From the NCBI RefSeq assembly GCF_947623445.1, contig NC_135240.1, positions 24,366,001 through 24,430,000 of the forward strand: a stretch of DNA of 64,000 bases, written 5' to 3'. Shown here piece after piece: positions 50,086 to 62,776 of this stretch; position 1 is the stretch's first letter, and the number at the start of each line of letters is the position of its first letter. The stretch is from Clavelina lepadiformis. Its lineage: Eukaryota; Chordata; Ascidiacea; Aplousobranchia; Clavelinidae. The position numbers and the translations under genes were made by a program. The notes under the pieces are model-generated. The model saw only the letters and a program-made list of their open reading frames with translations, was not told where the DNA came from and made no database searches.

Positions 50086-52297
50086 ATGGCAGGAAGAAGG
50101 CTTGTATTTGCATTTCTCATTGGCGTCATTTATTGCCAAACTATTCTCATCCACGGAGGAGAAATCGATTTTGGTAAGCACTGTCGAAGATCAAGCAACA
50201 ATACATCTTGTGTAAAGTTTTTCATTTTACCGCAAAACTTGCTTATTTAAGAAGTCACATTTGTCACATTCATTAAGAAACAGCACGAGATGTCGTTTTC
50301 CTGTTGGACAAAAGTGGAAGCATTGGAAGCACCGAAAACATGCAGGTCGTCAAAGACATGGCAGCGGCTATTGTGCATGGTGAATATTATACTTTTTCGC
50401 AAGTCGGAACAAAACGTTCTACTTTTTAACCATAGTAATTGAATGTTGAGCATGCATATTGCACACAACTTGTAGTTTGTACTAAGTTACAAAATCGAAA
50501 ATTTCCCCAAACAACTTAATTTTGTTAAGCTGGAAAAATTGCGTATACTGTTTTTGAAATTGGTAAGATATTGTGAATTAATCAAAAATTCTTATAAACA
50601 TAAAACTTATAATATCTTATTTAAAACTTAACAGTCATTTGCGGAGCCATTGAAGTAAGTTCCGACAAAACGAGAGTTGCTGTTGCTTTATTCGACAATG
50701 CCATTCACCGCCACATTGAAATGAATCAGTATGTGAGACCTGGACAAAAGGCAAAACTAGAGACTGCTATCAAGCAATTGAGGTACAGTGTACCCAACAA
50801 TTGAAATGTTTATATAGGATTTTGAAAAAGTAAACCTTTATTTATACTCCACAGTCACACGGTGAGTATAGTACATAAAATTTAGTTATACTTGCACGTC
50901 TAAGACAGCTTTCCATTAAAAGTAACGACACAAAAGTGTCTCAAGGCAACGTTAATTAAACTGTTAATTTTTGTATGAATAATTATAATTCACTAAAGAC
51001 CGCACCAATTACAAAATGACTTTCAACTTCACTTTTACCAGCGTTACCAGGTTTAATTTTTCAGAATCAGTCCTGGCGGAAGCTCGTCATTAAATGTAGC
51101 CTTGGAAAATGCTCGAAGATTAATTCTACACGATACGACCAAAGGAGCTCGTTACGGGGATCCACGAGTGAAACGAACAACCTTTGTAATAACGGACGGG
51201 TTAGTATCTGTAAGAAATCAACTTGACGTAAGCATAAGAAACGTCATGTTTGGAATCATATACAATAATATGCAGAAGCATTAGGCCCGCATTAAAATAT
51301 CGAATGTAGTGGACCTTGTACCCTACATATAGGCCTACAATGTTGCTATTGATCTGTAAAACTGGCAATAAATTTGAAAAACTAATGCACGCGGATTTTC
51401 TAATGTTTAGATGTGCGACCTCACGGAGTGGTTTAACTCCGAAACAGGTCAGAGACAACTACGTAGCTGATGGAAGCTGTATTGTTTTGATTTCTATCGG
51501 AAATCATTCAATCTGTCGAGCAACGTTGCAGGTATAGCTAATAGACGAAGTTCATTAGTTTCTCACAGGTAATTTTTTAAGAATCCTGAAAAGCAAGGTT
51601 TCCCAAATCGTGTGCGGTACTTACGTCACAAGTGTGCGGCAAAACTTTTGAAATTGCTTTAGCAATTTTTTTACTAAAAAAACAACGTTAATCAAATACT
51701 ACACGGCCAAAATAGCAATAACTTGCTAACTGTAAAGTACTATATTTCGTAATCTTGTTAACCCTGAAGTACGGTTGTGCCACAATGAGATTAATTCTTT
51801 ATTCTTATTGTGACCAAATCCCCCTGTGTTGATAAACAGTAAGAAATACTTCAAAGCTACTTAAAATTACTTATACTTTAGTACCTATAAAAAGTTAACT
51901 TTTAAGTTTGACAATAAGTTCATAGTTCATCTATATTCTGGTGTTTTGAAACATCATTAAACTTATTACGTCAAGATCGACAAGAATGGCGAAATCACTG
52001 AAGCGCGCCTCGTGTGGAATTTATGTTGTGTATTATCATAAATTTAAGTTATGTTGTGTAGGGTGCTTTGGGCAAAAATAATTTGAAAACGTCAGTGTAC
52101 CCTAAGGTATGTTTTATGCCCTACTATGTACATGAACTTTATTGCTGCAGGCGTTTGATACGAATTGCTTGTGTTTTCAACAATTCTTCTTTTCAAGTTT
52201 TGCCGACGCAAGATCAAATTTTGTTGACATCATCAATAACCTACCAGAAGGGTTTTGCGCTGTTCCGACATGGGATGATCTATTACCTGCCTGCTAA
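50086..52297 (+). CDS. Short secreted VWA protein, family member H
   Basis: Six plus-strand exons: 50086-50173, 50278-50379, 50635-50782, 51065-51199, 51411-51531, 52151-52297; phases agree, 246 residues. Signal peptide (RRLVFAFLIGVIYCQTILI), VWA domain (DKSGSIG, GGSSSL, FVITDG) and Cys tail. It differs from G by few residues in exons 1-5 (for example SSDKTRVAVALFDN for SSDRTRVAVASFDN), but the last exon is clearly diverged (CLCFQQFFFSSFADARSNF, GFCAVPTWDDLLPAC) and probably represents the original tail of the short type. No TSP1 module. Presumed secreted, with metal-dependent ligand binding. Confidence 0.87.
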
Positions 52298-53555
52298 TGT
52301 ACTGTATAACGTATACAAAGCGTCATTGACTAAATTATATATATATTGTTGAGCAAAATTCTGTCGTGTTGAAATATTTATAAAAAAACTTTGCAATAAC
52401 TAGTTGTTTAATAACAATAACAATAACTATTCAATAACAATAAGGTTTGTCGAATTTTTTTTCATTAGCTATCCAATTCTGCAAAATAATGTTTTGTGTT
52501 TCTCATAACAATATTGGAGCTCGAAAGCCGGCAAACACGGCGTTTCTACAAGTTCGAACATTTTACAAAAATGCATTTCTCGTTGGATGTGAAAAAAATT
52601 TCGTTTTATCTTTGTTTTTTGTTTGTCACTTGTTTAATTGTAATAAAATTTGTACATACGCAAGTTCGCTTGCCAAACGATTCATTTTTAACTCTCACCA
52701 GGAAATTGAAATTCATCTACCGAACATCTTCGTGAATTGTCAGTTTGCGTCAGGCGGTAAACAAGTTCTATCGATAAATGAATTGATTAGATTAGTATAA
52801 AATAATGGCCGCTGCATGCACTTCATCAAGATTATTCATAGCTTGTGCTGTGGATAACTGGTTATATAGGCTACTTAGCTTACTATCTCCCAGAACATAT
52901 AAATCATAAACGGTGTTCTGTCACTACTGTATTTGCAGTAATCACTAATGTATAATTGTAGTTGTTTGAATTCATAAAAGCCTACACGGCGCTCAAAATC
53001 TTAATTCATTCAACCAACATAGGAGTAGCGCAACTCTAAGTGCATTACAACGGTTTAGCGTCATCGGGTATGTCACAGTACTTTATGAGCATTCCTTTAA
53101 TAAAAAAAACGTCTTTCTTGTATTGAAACCAAATGAATCAACTCTTCTCCAACAAACCACAGCGTCATCAATTGAATTATCATTAGGGTGTGAGATTGGA
53201 AATTGCGGGCAGCGTAACATACCTCGGGGGGAGTTGTGGGTAAAGGAGTAAACCGTGTACGTGTGTAGTAAACTTACTAACAATTAAAGGATTCACAAGT
53301 GGCATACCGATAAATGACTAATACTACATAAACATGCAATCACACATTATGGCCACAACAATACGGATGGAATACATCTTAATATAAATCTAAAAACACA
53401 TCGTGGAATATACATCTAACTATACAACTAAATACATATCAATGTGCAGTGCTACATTAACACCCCTGTCAGCATGGTTAATATACAAAGAATTATCAAA
53501 CATGAAATTTGGTGACATTCAATATACGAACAAGAATGTATCAAATATCAATGGA
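52298..53555. other. Unique spacer after gene H
   Basis: Not part of the recognised duplications. Open frames at 52447-52800 and 53083-53283 lack motifs and are not called. AT-rich. Confidence 0.4.
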
Positions 53556-55465
53556 ATCATTTTTATTTAGAAATAATAATTAATAGACCCATTGTTTGAC
53601 ATTCTTGTGATGTTCTTCTTCATTTTCTTCTGTCGAACATTTTCTTGATAAACAGTACGTGAGCAGTACTTCTGACAAAAGTTTATTTGTCAAATATTGT
53701 TTTAAACAAGTCGTTTCTTGTATCTTTTCATTTGCTACCGAAACACTTGTTTATTGTCGAGGTGTTATATCAATAACTAATTGTTAATTAATCAAAACTA
53801 GCTAATTAATAGCAAGTAAATATTGGAGTAATACTTCACTTCACGTTTGTTGAATATCTTAATTACTTAATTAGACGGTCAAAAGTTTCACTCCAAGCTT
53901 GTCGGAGTCTTTTTCAAAATTATTTTTGGCCCGAATTGTATGGGATAGATCTTTGCGGTCAGGAAAGTTTAAAAGCTATAAATTGACAAATTTGTCTGGA
54001 ACCGAAACCTGATTTCTTGTACTTTCTATTAATTCTTTTTATGATGAAGTTATTATGTAATTCATCTTAAACTATGGAATGGCAGTCGTTGCCATAATTG
54101 TCTATGTGGGGAGTTTCATGAACATCATAAAATGAACCTTGTGATTCGTCAGTAATGAGTCATAATTATTTCTGAAAACTTGTGTTGTCACGATGTCTGA
54201 CGCTAGATAGAGTTAATCGAACAAGTTCGAAACTTTACCAAATTTTTTGCTAATGTTCAATGACGTTCAGAAGACTTTATGCCCATTTTCATAAAAATAT
54301 ATCCGTAGGGCTGCAAATTTCACTTTCACCGCACATGTCTGCTGTGATGAAAAACGGTTTCTATATTTTGATGGTAAGGTCGTTCAAGTGTTCTAAACAA
54401 ATACACTACACATTGTACAATCATTGATATCGTGCTGTTTAACTCGCCTTTGGACCGTCCCATCCACCTGCGCAAACTGTCCTTAACATACTTAACTAAG
54501 GCAACGAATACCAACACTCCGCCAAAGCGATGACGTTTAACTGTGTTGCCTCGGGGTGTTGTTACGGAAATAATCGTCATGAGAATACGAAACTCGCTTT
54601 AAGTACCCGTGCATGACCTCATCGATGGGAAAGTGACGTTGTAATCGGTCCAGACCACAATCTTCTGAATGTTGATAAAACGTTGCTTCAAGCGGCGTAG
54701 TTTTCACAAAAGAATTTTCACACAAACGCCAAATCAAACAAAACAAGTGGGAAAGTTTAACGTAGTTGTTGCATAATAATCTAATCAGTTTTGATATAAT
54801 TTACAGCACTCGTAAATATTTGACGACGCAAAGAATTTTAATTGTAGTTTTTAATCTTTTTTGTCTCTTTGCTGGATGAAGCTCTGGAAACGCAATGTTT
54901 GTATTCACAGTATGGTAAACCATATAATTGTGGTATATAGTACGAGAAAGCAGACATTTATTCAAAATTGTGGAGTAAAAAGTTCAATTTATGAATGAAT
55001 GAATCAACGGTCATAACAATTTATAAGTAATGCAGTTGCGTGAAAGTAAGAAAACATTTCATTCAACATAAAAAAATAAACAAAATTCCCGAAATTTTAA
55101 CTATTTCTTTCAAACTGTAGTATGTAAAGATTTGTTTGTGAAAATTTCTGTCTTGCGTTTACTCTCTGAGAGCATAATTTTATAATTAAGAAATACCATT
55201 CGTTGTCAAACAACATGAAGTTAAAAACAGTTTTCGCAATTGCCCAGGGGCTGGAAATTATAATCAAATCTGTCATTTCTTCAAGTCTGTTCTGTAAAAC
55301 TTGTTTTTTTGCTTGTTGTACTCTATTTACACTAAAAGACAAATTTTTTTTATAAAATTTTCCTCAAAAACGTTATATAAAGGAAAACGTCTTCTATGGA
55401 TGTCATATCAGTCTCTTTTACAAATTTACGTTGTTCAAGACTTGCCAGAATCTATTTCAACAAAG
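53556..55465. repeat. 5' flank of gene F, inverted copy of the gene E/G intergenic region
   Basis: Inverted near-identical copy of 40650-42890 without the MITE. At the MITE target the sequence reads, on the minus strand, ccttagttaagtatgttaagg: the empty octamer plus four extra bases (54487-54501). Frames at 54326-54746 and 55097-55342 are by-products of the duplication. Confidence 0.75.
55374..55383 (+). promoter_or_regulatory. TATA box of gene F
   Basis: TATATAAAGG, about 90 bases upstream of the start codon, conserved in D and E. Confidence 0.6.
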
Positions 55466-57835
55466 ATGGTCGAAAAAAACCGTGTATGTGAACTGCTGCT
55501 TTTAGTTCTTTGCAGTCAATGCCTAATCACCAACGCATTTCTCTTCAACCCAGGAAAACCACGTAAGCAGTTTTAGAAATTGTTCACCCTTGGATTCTAC
55601 GATATACCTGTGTTGTTATGTCATAATGTGTTAAGATGCGTTAAAATGCTGACATTTGTACCAAAGGTGACTGTTTTGTTACTCCATGGACGGACTTCAG
55701 AAACTGTCGTCCGTTGGCAGATGGAACATCCGTGGAAACGAGAGTTAGGTACGTGACCCCAGCTAGCGGTGGTGGAAAGCCTTGCGCTGCAAACCTAAAA
55801 ACGAAAGACACAAGAGGTGGGTTTACACAATTAAACCGTAAATAGAAAACTTAGGCTACTTGGAGTGTAAAAGGGTAAAAAAATTATCAATATCAAAGCA
55901 GCGGGCAATAAGCAATGTACTGTAAGTCGTAACCAAAAAATGGTATCTTGCCCAGTATAACCAGCATTTTCTTACGCAGCCTGTGGTTCAATTCCTGGAG
56001 GAGAAAGCCAAGTAGCGACCAACATCCTGCTAACAGCCGTTTCTTCACTCACTTCCGCATTTTCGTCTTCGACGGGAACGCTCGGTACCGGTACCACCAA
56101 GTTACCTCGTGAAAGGAACGCCAATGGTGATTATTGTGACGTCATAAAGACTCCTTCAGGAAATGTTCTTGCGTCTGGAAATTGTAGTCCTGATCTGAAC
56201 CGTCGCAGGAGGTCGCTGAACCAGGAAGAAGAAACTTTCGGATCCTTTTTGAAAAGATTTCGTCGACAGACTGTAAGTGATGACCGACTATATTTCATTA
56301 ATAATAAAAAGAATTTATTCTTTTTAAGTTCATTTATAAGGCACATTTTTCGATGTGTTAAGACTGAAGAGGAATCTCTCTGACAGTAAACATTTTCCTT
56401 TTATTTTCTTGCATTTTTAAATTCACCACAAACTTGTTTCGTCGTTCAAGAGGATGTAAAACTTATATGAATTAATATTTTTTTAAAACACAACTTTGTT
56501 CATACTTATTTGTTATATTTTTGTACATAGGTCGAACAGTTTAGCGACATTGTTCTGGTGCTTGATAAAAGTGGAAGCATCGGAACAGCTAATAACATGC
56601 AGGTTGTCAAGGACGTAGCAGCTGCTATTGTACACGGTATAGATCCACCTTTAAAAATACTTCATTTTTATCCCAATTGTTTGAAGTAAATCAACATAAA
56701 TTTAAAAAGATATTGTGCTATAGGTATATTAATTTCTTTGGTCATTTTTTACCTTAAAACGGACAAACTCGTTAACTATTAAATAACAGTAGCCTGAAAA
56801 CAGTTTTTCTTTAGTTGTGTGCAGCTAAAACTTTTAAAAGCAGTGTTGTTTTTACAGTAATTTGCGGCGCCATTGAGGTTAGTTCCGACCGAACAAGAGT
56901 TGCCGTGGCCTCCTTCGATAACACTTTCCGCCGTCTTATTGAAATGAATCAATTTCCGAGACAAGACCAAAAAGTAGCACTTGAAGCTGCCATCAAAAAT
57001 TTGAGGTAATTAAGTTTCTATCTGAAAGTTTCCCAATCTAAACAAATACTTGTAAGAATTGGCTTAGCAAAGTATGTAGCGTACTGTATATAGTTTTCGC
57101 AGTCTTTCGGCAGTCATTGTAACAGTCTTAAATTTAAATGTTTTCAAATAGCATAAGTCCTGGTGGTGGAACTGCGTTGAACGAGGCAGTAGACCAGGCG
57201 AGAACTCTTGTGCTTCACGATACATCCAAAGGATCACGTTACAAGAATCCAAATGTGAAACAAATGACATTTGTTATTTCAGACGGGTAAGAAATTTCAT
57301 CGGAGTTGTTCTCGTGCATGATCGTATTTATTATGTAGTTGCTTGTCAGATATAGCATTGCCATTGTACATAAATAAATATGCAGCGGTTTGTTAAAGCG
57401 TCGCTGCTGGTCGTTGATATTAGATTTTTACTTTCGCTTGCAGTTGTGGAAACAATAATCCTAACCTGACTCCGCAAATGGTAAGAGACCACTACAAGTC
57501 CGAAGGAAGCTGCATCGTCTCCATTTTCATCGGAAATAATCAAAATTGCAAATCTCACATGGAGGTATGCAATATAAAACAGAAATCAAAATAAACCCAA
57601 ATAAATTTATCCTGTCATTTTTACATGTTATTTACAACTTTTAAGTTACATTGCAAGAAGCACAGAATAATTGATTGATTTATAACAGGCATTTGATACG
57701 GAATGTACATGTTTCCAACAATTCTTCTACTCCAGTTTTGAGGATGCAAAGAAAAATCTTGTTGATGTAGTCAATTCGGTACCTTCTGGGTACTGCGCTG
57801 CTCCTACATGGAATTCGCTGTTGCTAACATGTTAA
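55466..57835 (+). CDS. Secreted TSP1-VWA protein, family member F
   Basis: Eight plus-strand exons: 55466-55562, 55667-55816, 55980-56272, 56531-56636, 56858-57005, 57152-57286, 57444-57564, 57689-57835; 398 residues in open frame. Signal peptide, TSP1-like module (CFVTPWTDFRNC, GGGKPC), linker with NRRRRS and RFRRQ, VWA domain with intact DKSGSIG, GGGTAL and FVISDG, and Cys tail identical in pattern to D and E. Exon lengths equal those of D and E exactly. It is the inverted partner of E. AATAAA at 57897-57902 is the likely poly(A) signal. The product probably leaves the cell and may be cut at the basic linker, separating the TSP1 and VWA parts; cleavage is inference. Confidence 0.88.
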
Positions 57836-58977
57836 CCCTCAACGTTGTCTTTTATTTCCACTTAAAACGATCTTTACATCAATAATATTATAAAGAAATA
57901 AAATTATTGTACTTTCATCTGAAAATGTTTCTTTTTTTTATTGACTTTTGTAATGTATTGCGACGAGAGGAAAGTCACCAGACGTGAGAAAAAGTAATGA
58001 TTTGTAAATAATAAGCAAGTAATTCGAACAGTTATTAATATATTAGTATATTAGTCAATTAGTGTGTATCAATCGGAACTTGCACAAAGGCTAATTCGGT
58101 AACCGGGTCTCGAGCGATAAAGAATCATCGTCGACTTTAAGTCGTGTAAAGACTTTCCTTAGTTATAGAATAAAGATTAATCATGATACCATGCCACAAC
58201 ATAACATACTTGGAAATGACAGTGTTACCGCAAGCACTATTTAATTATGCACGCAAAAACCGCAGTGTGTGATATGCGCCGCTCAGGTCACGAGAAAAGA
58301 CATTAAGAGGCCAACATGACCATTCATTTGTGTAGTAACACGATAAGTGACAAATATACTCTTTAAACAACGGTGCAATATTATTGTAAGGTCGTGTGGC
58401 GACATATAGACCGCCAGAAACATACATATACAGTACTAAAAAGCACAGCACAATTAATAGGTTATAATGATACATCTTAACAAGTATTATTGTTGCATTG
58501 GTTTATGCTTGTCCTACATGTGGGCCACATTAGACAGAACTCCACTACGTAGTAAACAAAACTCTTTTAATAGCTGGTAACAACTATATTGTTGACGAGC
58601 GGAAATCACCATCGTACAGTACAAGCAAAGGGAGCGTAGGCATGCAATGTCTTAACCTATGCTGTAACTGGAAGCGGATATCCTATTTAAGTTGAAAATG
58701 ATGGGGCTTAGATGGGAGTTTCTTTTCATCATTGGAGAGCTACCAGTCGACATTTTAGTAAAAACAGTTTTCTGAGACGATAACCGACACCGGTCATATT
58801 GGACAACTAATATTTTTGGTGTATAGTATTGTACGTGCTATACGAAAGTTATACGCAAAGAAATACTTACTACATTAACAGCAGGTGAAAATAAGAAATA
58901 TCTATAACGGTCGTGTGTCGTTTGGCTGTTTTTGCAACGTGACAAAACTAAGTAATCAAAACGCTTTCATTCTAGAA
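57836..58977. repeat. 3' flank of gene F
   Basis: Inverted copy of 32590-33862 and 36871-38129, and direct copy (in part) of 45516-46507. It is interrupted at 58978 by a hAT transposon inserted in the word cattctagaa, which continues uninterrupted in the other copies. Confidence 0.8.
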
Positions 58978-60388
58978 CAGTGGTTTCCAACCAGGGATCC
59001 ACGGACCCTTGGGTTCCGTGATGAGGTTGCAGGAGGTCCGTGAGTGTACTGGAAATTGACAGAATTTAACAACAATATTCAATTAATTTCACGTGGATGT
59101 AAGGCAACAACTTGTAGGTGGGAAAATAATGTAGCGCCGTCAATTGTTTCCATATTTGGTTAAGAGATGTGATTTTGTTTTCTTTTTTTGCTGATTGTGA
59201 CGTTTATCCAAACTCAGAGATTGAAATTACATGTGGAACCATAGTCTTTATGATGTCACAATTTCTCCTGGTTCAAAATGCCAAGCATTAGTAGCAGATC
59301 AGATATTAGCAATAGGACGGGTTGTTTAGCAAAAGGAGAGTTTGCAATAAAGCTTAGCAAAAGGACAGGTTGAAATGGCGGCTAAAAAAAGAAAATATAA
59401 TGAAGAATACATATCATACGGATTTACCGTTACTTTGGATCGCGATGGTATGGAAAACCTCAATGTTTCCTTTGTGGAAAAGTTCTGGCTAATAGCAGCA
59501 TGAAGCCAGTAACCTAAAGGAACACCTAAACGCTAATCACCCGGGAAAACGTTCCGACAGCGGCGACACATTTTTGCAAAAGAAGGCAAGATTGGAAAGC
59601 GGCGAAACTTTAGATAAGTACGGGTTTATTCCAACTGTAAAAGCCTTTGCTTGAAGCAAGTTACAAAGTTACTTTTCGGATTGCCAAGGAAAAAAGCCGC
59701 ACACTATTGCCGAAACACTAATAATAAAACCCTGCTGTGCTCTAGTAATGACCGAAATAGTTTGTGGCTCAGAACAGAGAAAAAAACTTGAAAGTATACC
59801 GTTGTTATATCAAATAACGTTGTTAAATCGAGAATAGATGATATTTCAGAAAATATTCTCAAACAAGTGATGGAAGAATTGGCATCATCTCCTTTTCCAA
59901 TTAGCTTGCAGCTTGACGAAAGCATTAATGTTTCTTATTGCAGTCAGCTCTTAAGTTATGTGCGTTAAGTTAATGGCGATAAAATCAAAGAAGAATTTTT
60001 GTTTTGTGAAACTCTTTTGGAAACTGCAAAGGCTAGTGCTGTATTTAGAATGGTAAACAAATTTTTCGTCAAGCAAAATTTTGACTGGAAAAATAAATTG
60101 GGCTCAATTTGTACAGATGGAGCACCAGCGATGCTCGGAAATAAATCGGGTTTTGCCACTTTAGTCAAAAACGAAGCTCCTAATGTAAACGTTACTCTTT
60201 GCATGCTGCACAGGCATGACTTAGCAGCAAAAAGTTTGCCATTAACTCTCAAACAAGTTCTGTCAGTTTGTGTGAAAATGGTTAATTTTATCAGAAGCCG
60301 AGCCATTAATCATCGTATCTTCAAAGCTCTCTGCCGGGAACTTGGGTCAGATCACGAGGTGCTTTTGTATCATTCAGAAGTACGTTGA
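58978..60388 (+). mobile_element. hAT transposon (SCAND3/ZBED5-like), 3' truncated and decayed
   Basis: The left end cagtggtttccaacc is a typical hAT terminus. From 59375 the reading frame begins MAAKKRKYNEEYISYGFT, then a BED finger in another frame (KPQCFLCGKVLANSSMKP followed by KEHLNANHPGK). At 59990-60388 the catalytic-core region is readable (CTDGAPAMLG, FATLVK, CMLHRHDLAAKSLP, VNFIRSRAINHR, LLYHSEVR). Several frameshifts and stops separate these parts, and the C-terminal dimerisation domain and right terminus are missing; at about 60388 the DNA passes into the repeat unit of VWA fragment J. It is not autonomous. Confidence 0.85.
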
Positions 60389-61105
60389 CTTTCCAGAGTA
60401 ACCAGTTTGATTTCTTGATTGTGTACTTGATTGCAGCCAATTATTGACAGTGTTTTGAACCGTGTTGAATAAACCGTGTTTTGCTTATCTGTACAAACTT
60501 ACCAAAACGGCTCTTATTTTCAGACAGACAATGCAAATACGGATTAAATCCGTGAAGTGAATCCAATGAAAGCAGATCACACCACACGCTTGCTTTATTT
60601 GATAATGCGACGTAAAGTGATAAAACATTCAAACGTCTACAAAGTAATGTTACGTAATGTTTTGAATTCTGTAAAATAGTTTTACGAGTTTCGTAAAAAA
60701 ATATGTTGGAGAGATATTGGTTTATAATATGTAGCCTATGAGCAATTTTGAATTCACTTTAGCGAAAGTGTTCATAAAAGATTATATGCAAGATATAAGC
60801 ACTGCACGGATGCTGGTTCCACTTCAGTAAAATGCTGCACAGAAAACTTTGGTAATTTAAATTGGGTCTGTAAACATTTGCTTTACAGTCGACAACCAAG
60901 TGGCGGAACACGGTAATGCGTTAAATGGTCCATTTTTGTCTGAAAACAACCGTCAGAAATTTCTTGAAAAAACTAATTTGGTACAGAGGTACCGGTATCA
61001 GCACTGAAGAAGTACCGCGTTACAGTAATTCGGTACTATAGTACCGCGATACTGTCCACCTATGACTATAATAAAACTTGCTAACCTGTTTAGAATTTAA
61101 CACAG
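60389..61105. repeat. Repeat unit carrying VWA fragment J
   Basis: Matches 47105-47806 with moderate divergence. It includes the GTACCGGTAC-rich patch at about 60985-61060, which may be the end of another transposon. No gene seen. Confidence 0.6.
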
Positions 61106-61993
61106 CCATTTGTGATAATATTGCCCTAAGTTTTGACTGAACTAGAATTGGAGTAGCAGCTTTTGACCATGGTTTCTATCGGCTTATTGAACTAAACCAA
61201 TACAGCACTACGGGAAACAAGGCTACATTAGAGCAGGCCATAAAAGATTTACCGTAAGTAAAATAAACTTATTAATATGTCGTAAATTGTTGAATAAATG
61301 ACCGTACTTTGCAAACTCCGTAAAGTACATGATCTGCCGTTGATATTTTGATTCATATAAAGGCGTTAAGGTATAATCAAATATTACAAATGAACACCTT
61401 TAAAGCTGTAATGAAATGATTGTTTATCGTTCCTTAGCCTGTAAGGGCGACCACTTCAATTACAAAGTTTGTCTCTTGAATTGTCGTCCTCGATGATAAA
61501 TGAGTCTCAGGTCGTTGTTTCGCTTCTCTTAATCTTAGAATCAATTGTACACCATGACAACTGTATAAACTGTTTATATTGTTTCTTGTTTAAACGATTA
61601 CATTAAATAAGACATTGGGACAGCTACATAATAAAGTCGACCACTTTCTAGGGTTAACTTCGTAGACGTAGACTGTAAAGTGATGACTCGTAATGCACGC
61701 ACAGTAAGAGAGAAGCAATCGATTACGTCACGCAGTGTTATGCTTCGCTGATTCGATAGACGAGAATTCTATGTCGTACACAATTTTATGTTACATTAAT
61801 CGATATATTTATCACAAAGCATTGAAAAACAAACATGCATCTCTTTTTACTCAACAAAGTATAAAAAGCGGCGGCTCAACTCACTTGTCAAAAGCCATGG
61901 AACGCACCAGGACTGAAATGTTGAGAGATAATGCCAATGCGCACGTCATGGTGATCCAAGAGTTCGAAAGATGGTATTTGTAATTTCCGACGG
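61106..61993 (+). pseudogene. VWA gene fragment J (two broken exons)
   Basis: The exon at 61106-61253 is the counterpart of fragment I, with in-frame stops (the family SFDRNR is replaced by tga and tag codons) but intact splice ends. The exon at 61860-61993 matches the third VWA exon: KSGGSTHLSKAMERTRTEM in one frame, then GDPRVRKMVFVISDG in another; it is 134 bases where functional copies have 135, so one base is lost. Donor GTGAGG remains. Both exons belong to a diverged member that is no longer functional. Confidence 0.75.
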
Positions 61994-62776
61994 GTGAGGT
62001 TTTTAACAACAAGCCGACTCTAAATTATCTATTTTTGGGCGATTGTTTGATATAGATTATAGAGTTTAGAGATTCCCTCATTCCGAAACCCTTACTTTAT
62101 AGTACAGTACAGAGTAGACGTCGTACAGAATTTATTGATAAATATGTTTGTAAGAATGTACGTTACTTGAAACAACTGTAGTCTACTGAGAAGTGAGTAG
62201 CCTACTGTACAAGATAAATCAATTTAAGATGTTACAATAGGATGAATCATATTAAATAGGAATTATTAACGTATTGTGTGGTAATTTGACGTAATGGTCC
62301 CCCCCAAGAGTTTGGAAGCCTCTGAGTTAACTGATCTAGGCCAACTGGTTAGTATATAGGTTATTCTGAATATATAACATAGCCTTGTGGCTGGCCAAAG
62401 AATCGGTAAACAACTTTAACTAATTAACCAGGATACCGGTAACTAACTTCACGTTTTGAATATTTAACCAATTACTAACTTTCACTGTGAAAAGTAACCA
62501 AAACTACTGAACTGGTAAATAACATCATGACGGTTCTATTGTTGTCATGCTGTGTACGATCTCTATTGCTGCATCAGACAGTGTATTTATGAACACAATC
62601 TTAGTCCAAGAGCTTCAAAGTTGCAAATTCTATTGGTCTATTTTGCAAAACCCAGTTAGAACTAAAAAAATTAATTACGATTTCCTTATTGTTTGCTCTG
62701 GGTAAACAAAACCCTTTATTCCCACATTACTGCTTTATCAAATCGTTCCTACAATTCTATGTAGCTTGCTGTTTCC
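61994..62776. other. Non-coding spacer before the kinase gene
   Basis: No feature recognised; it should contain the promoter of the kinase gene starting at 62777. Confidence 0.4.

Noticed and set aside
52447-52800. 117-codon plus-strand frame after gene H
   Set aside because: Overlaps another frame, no motif, AT-rich composition, no splice partner.
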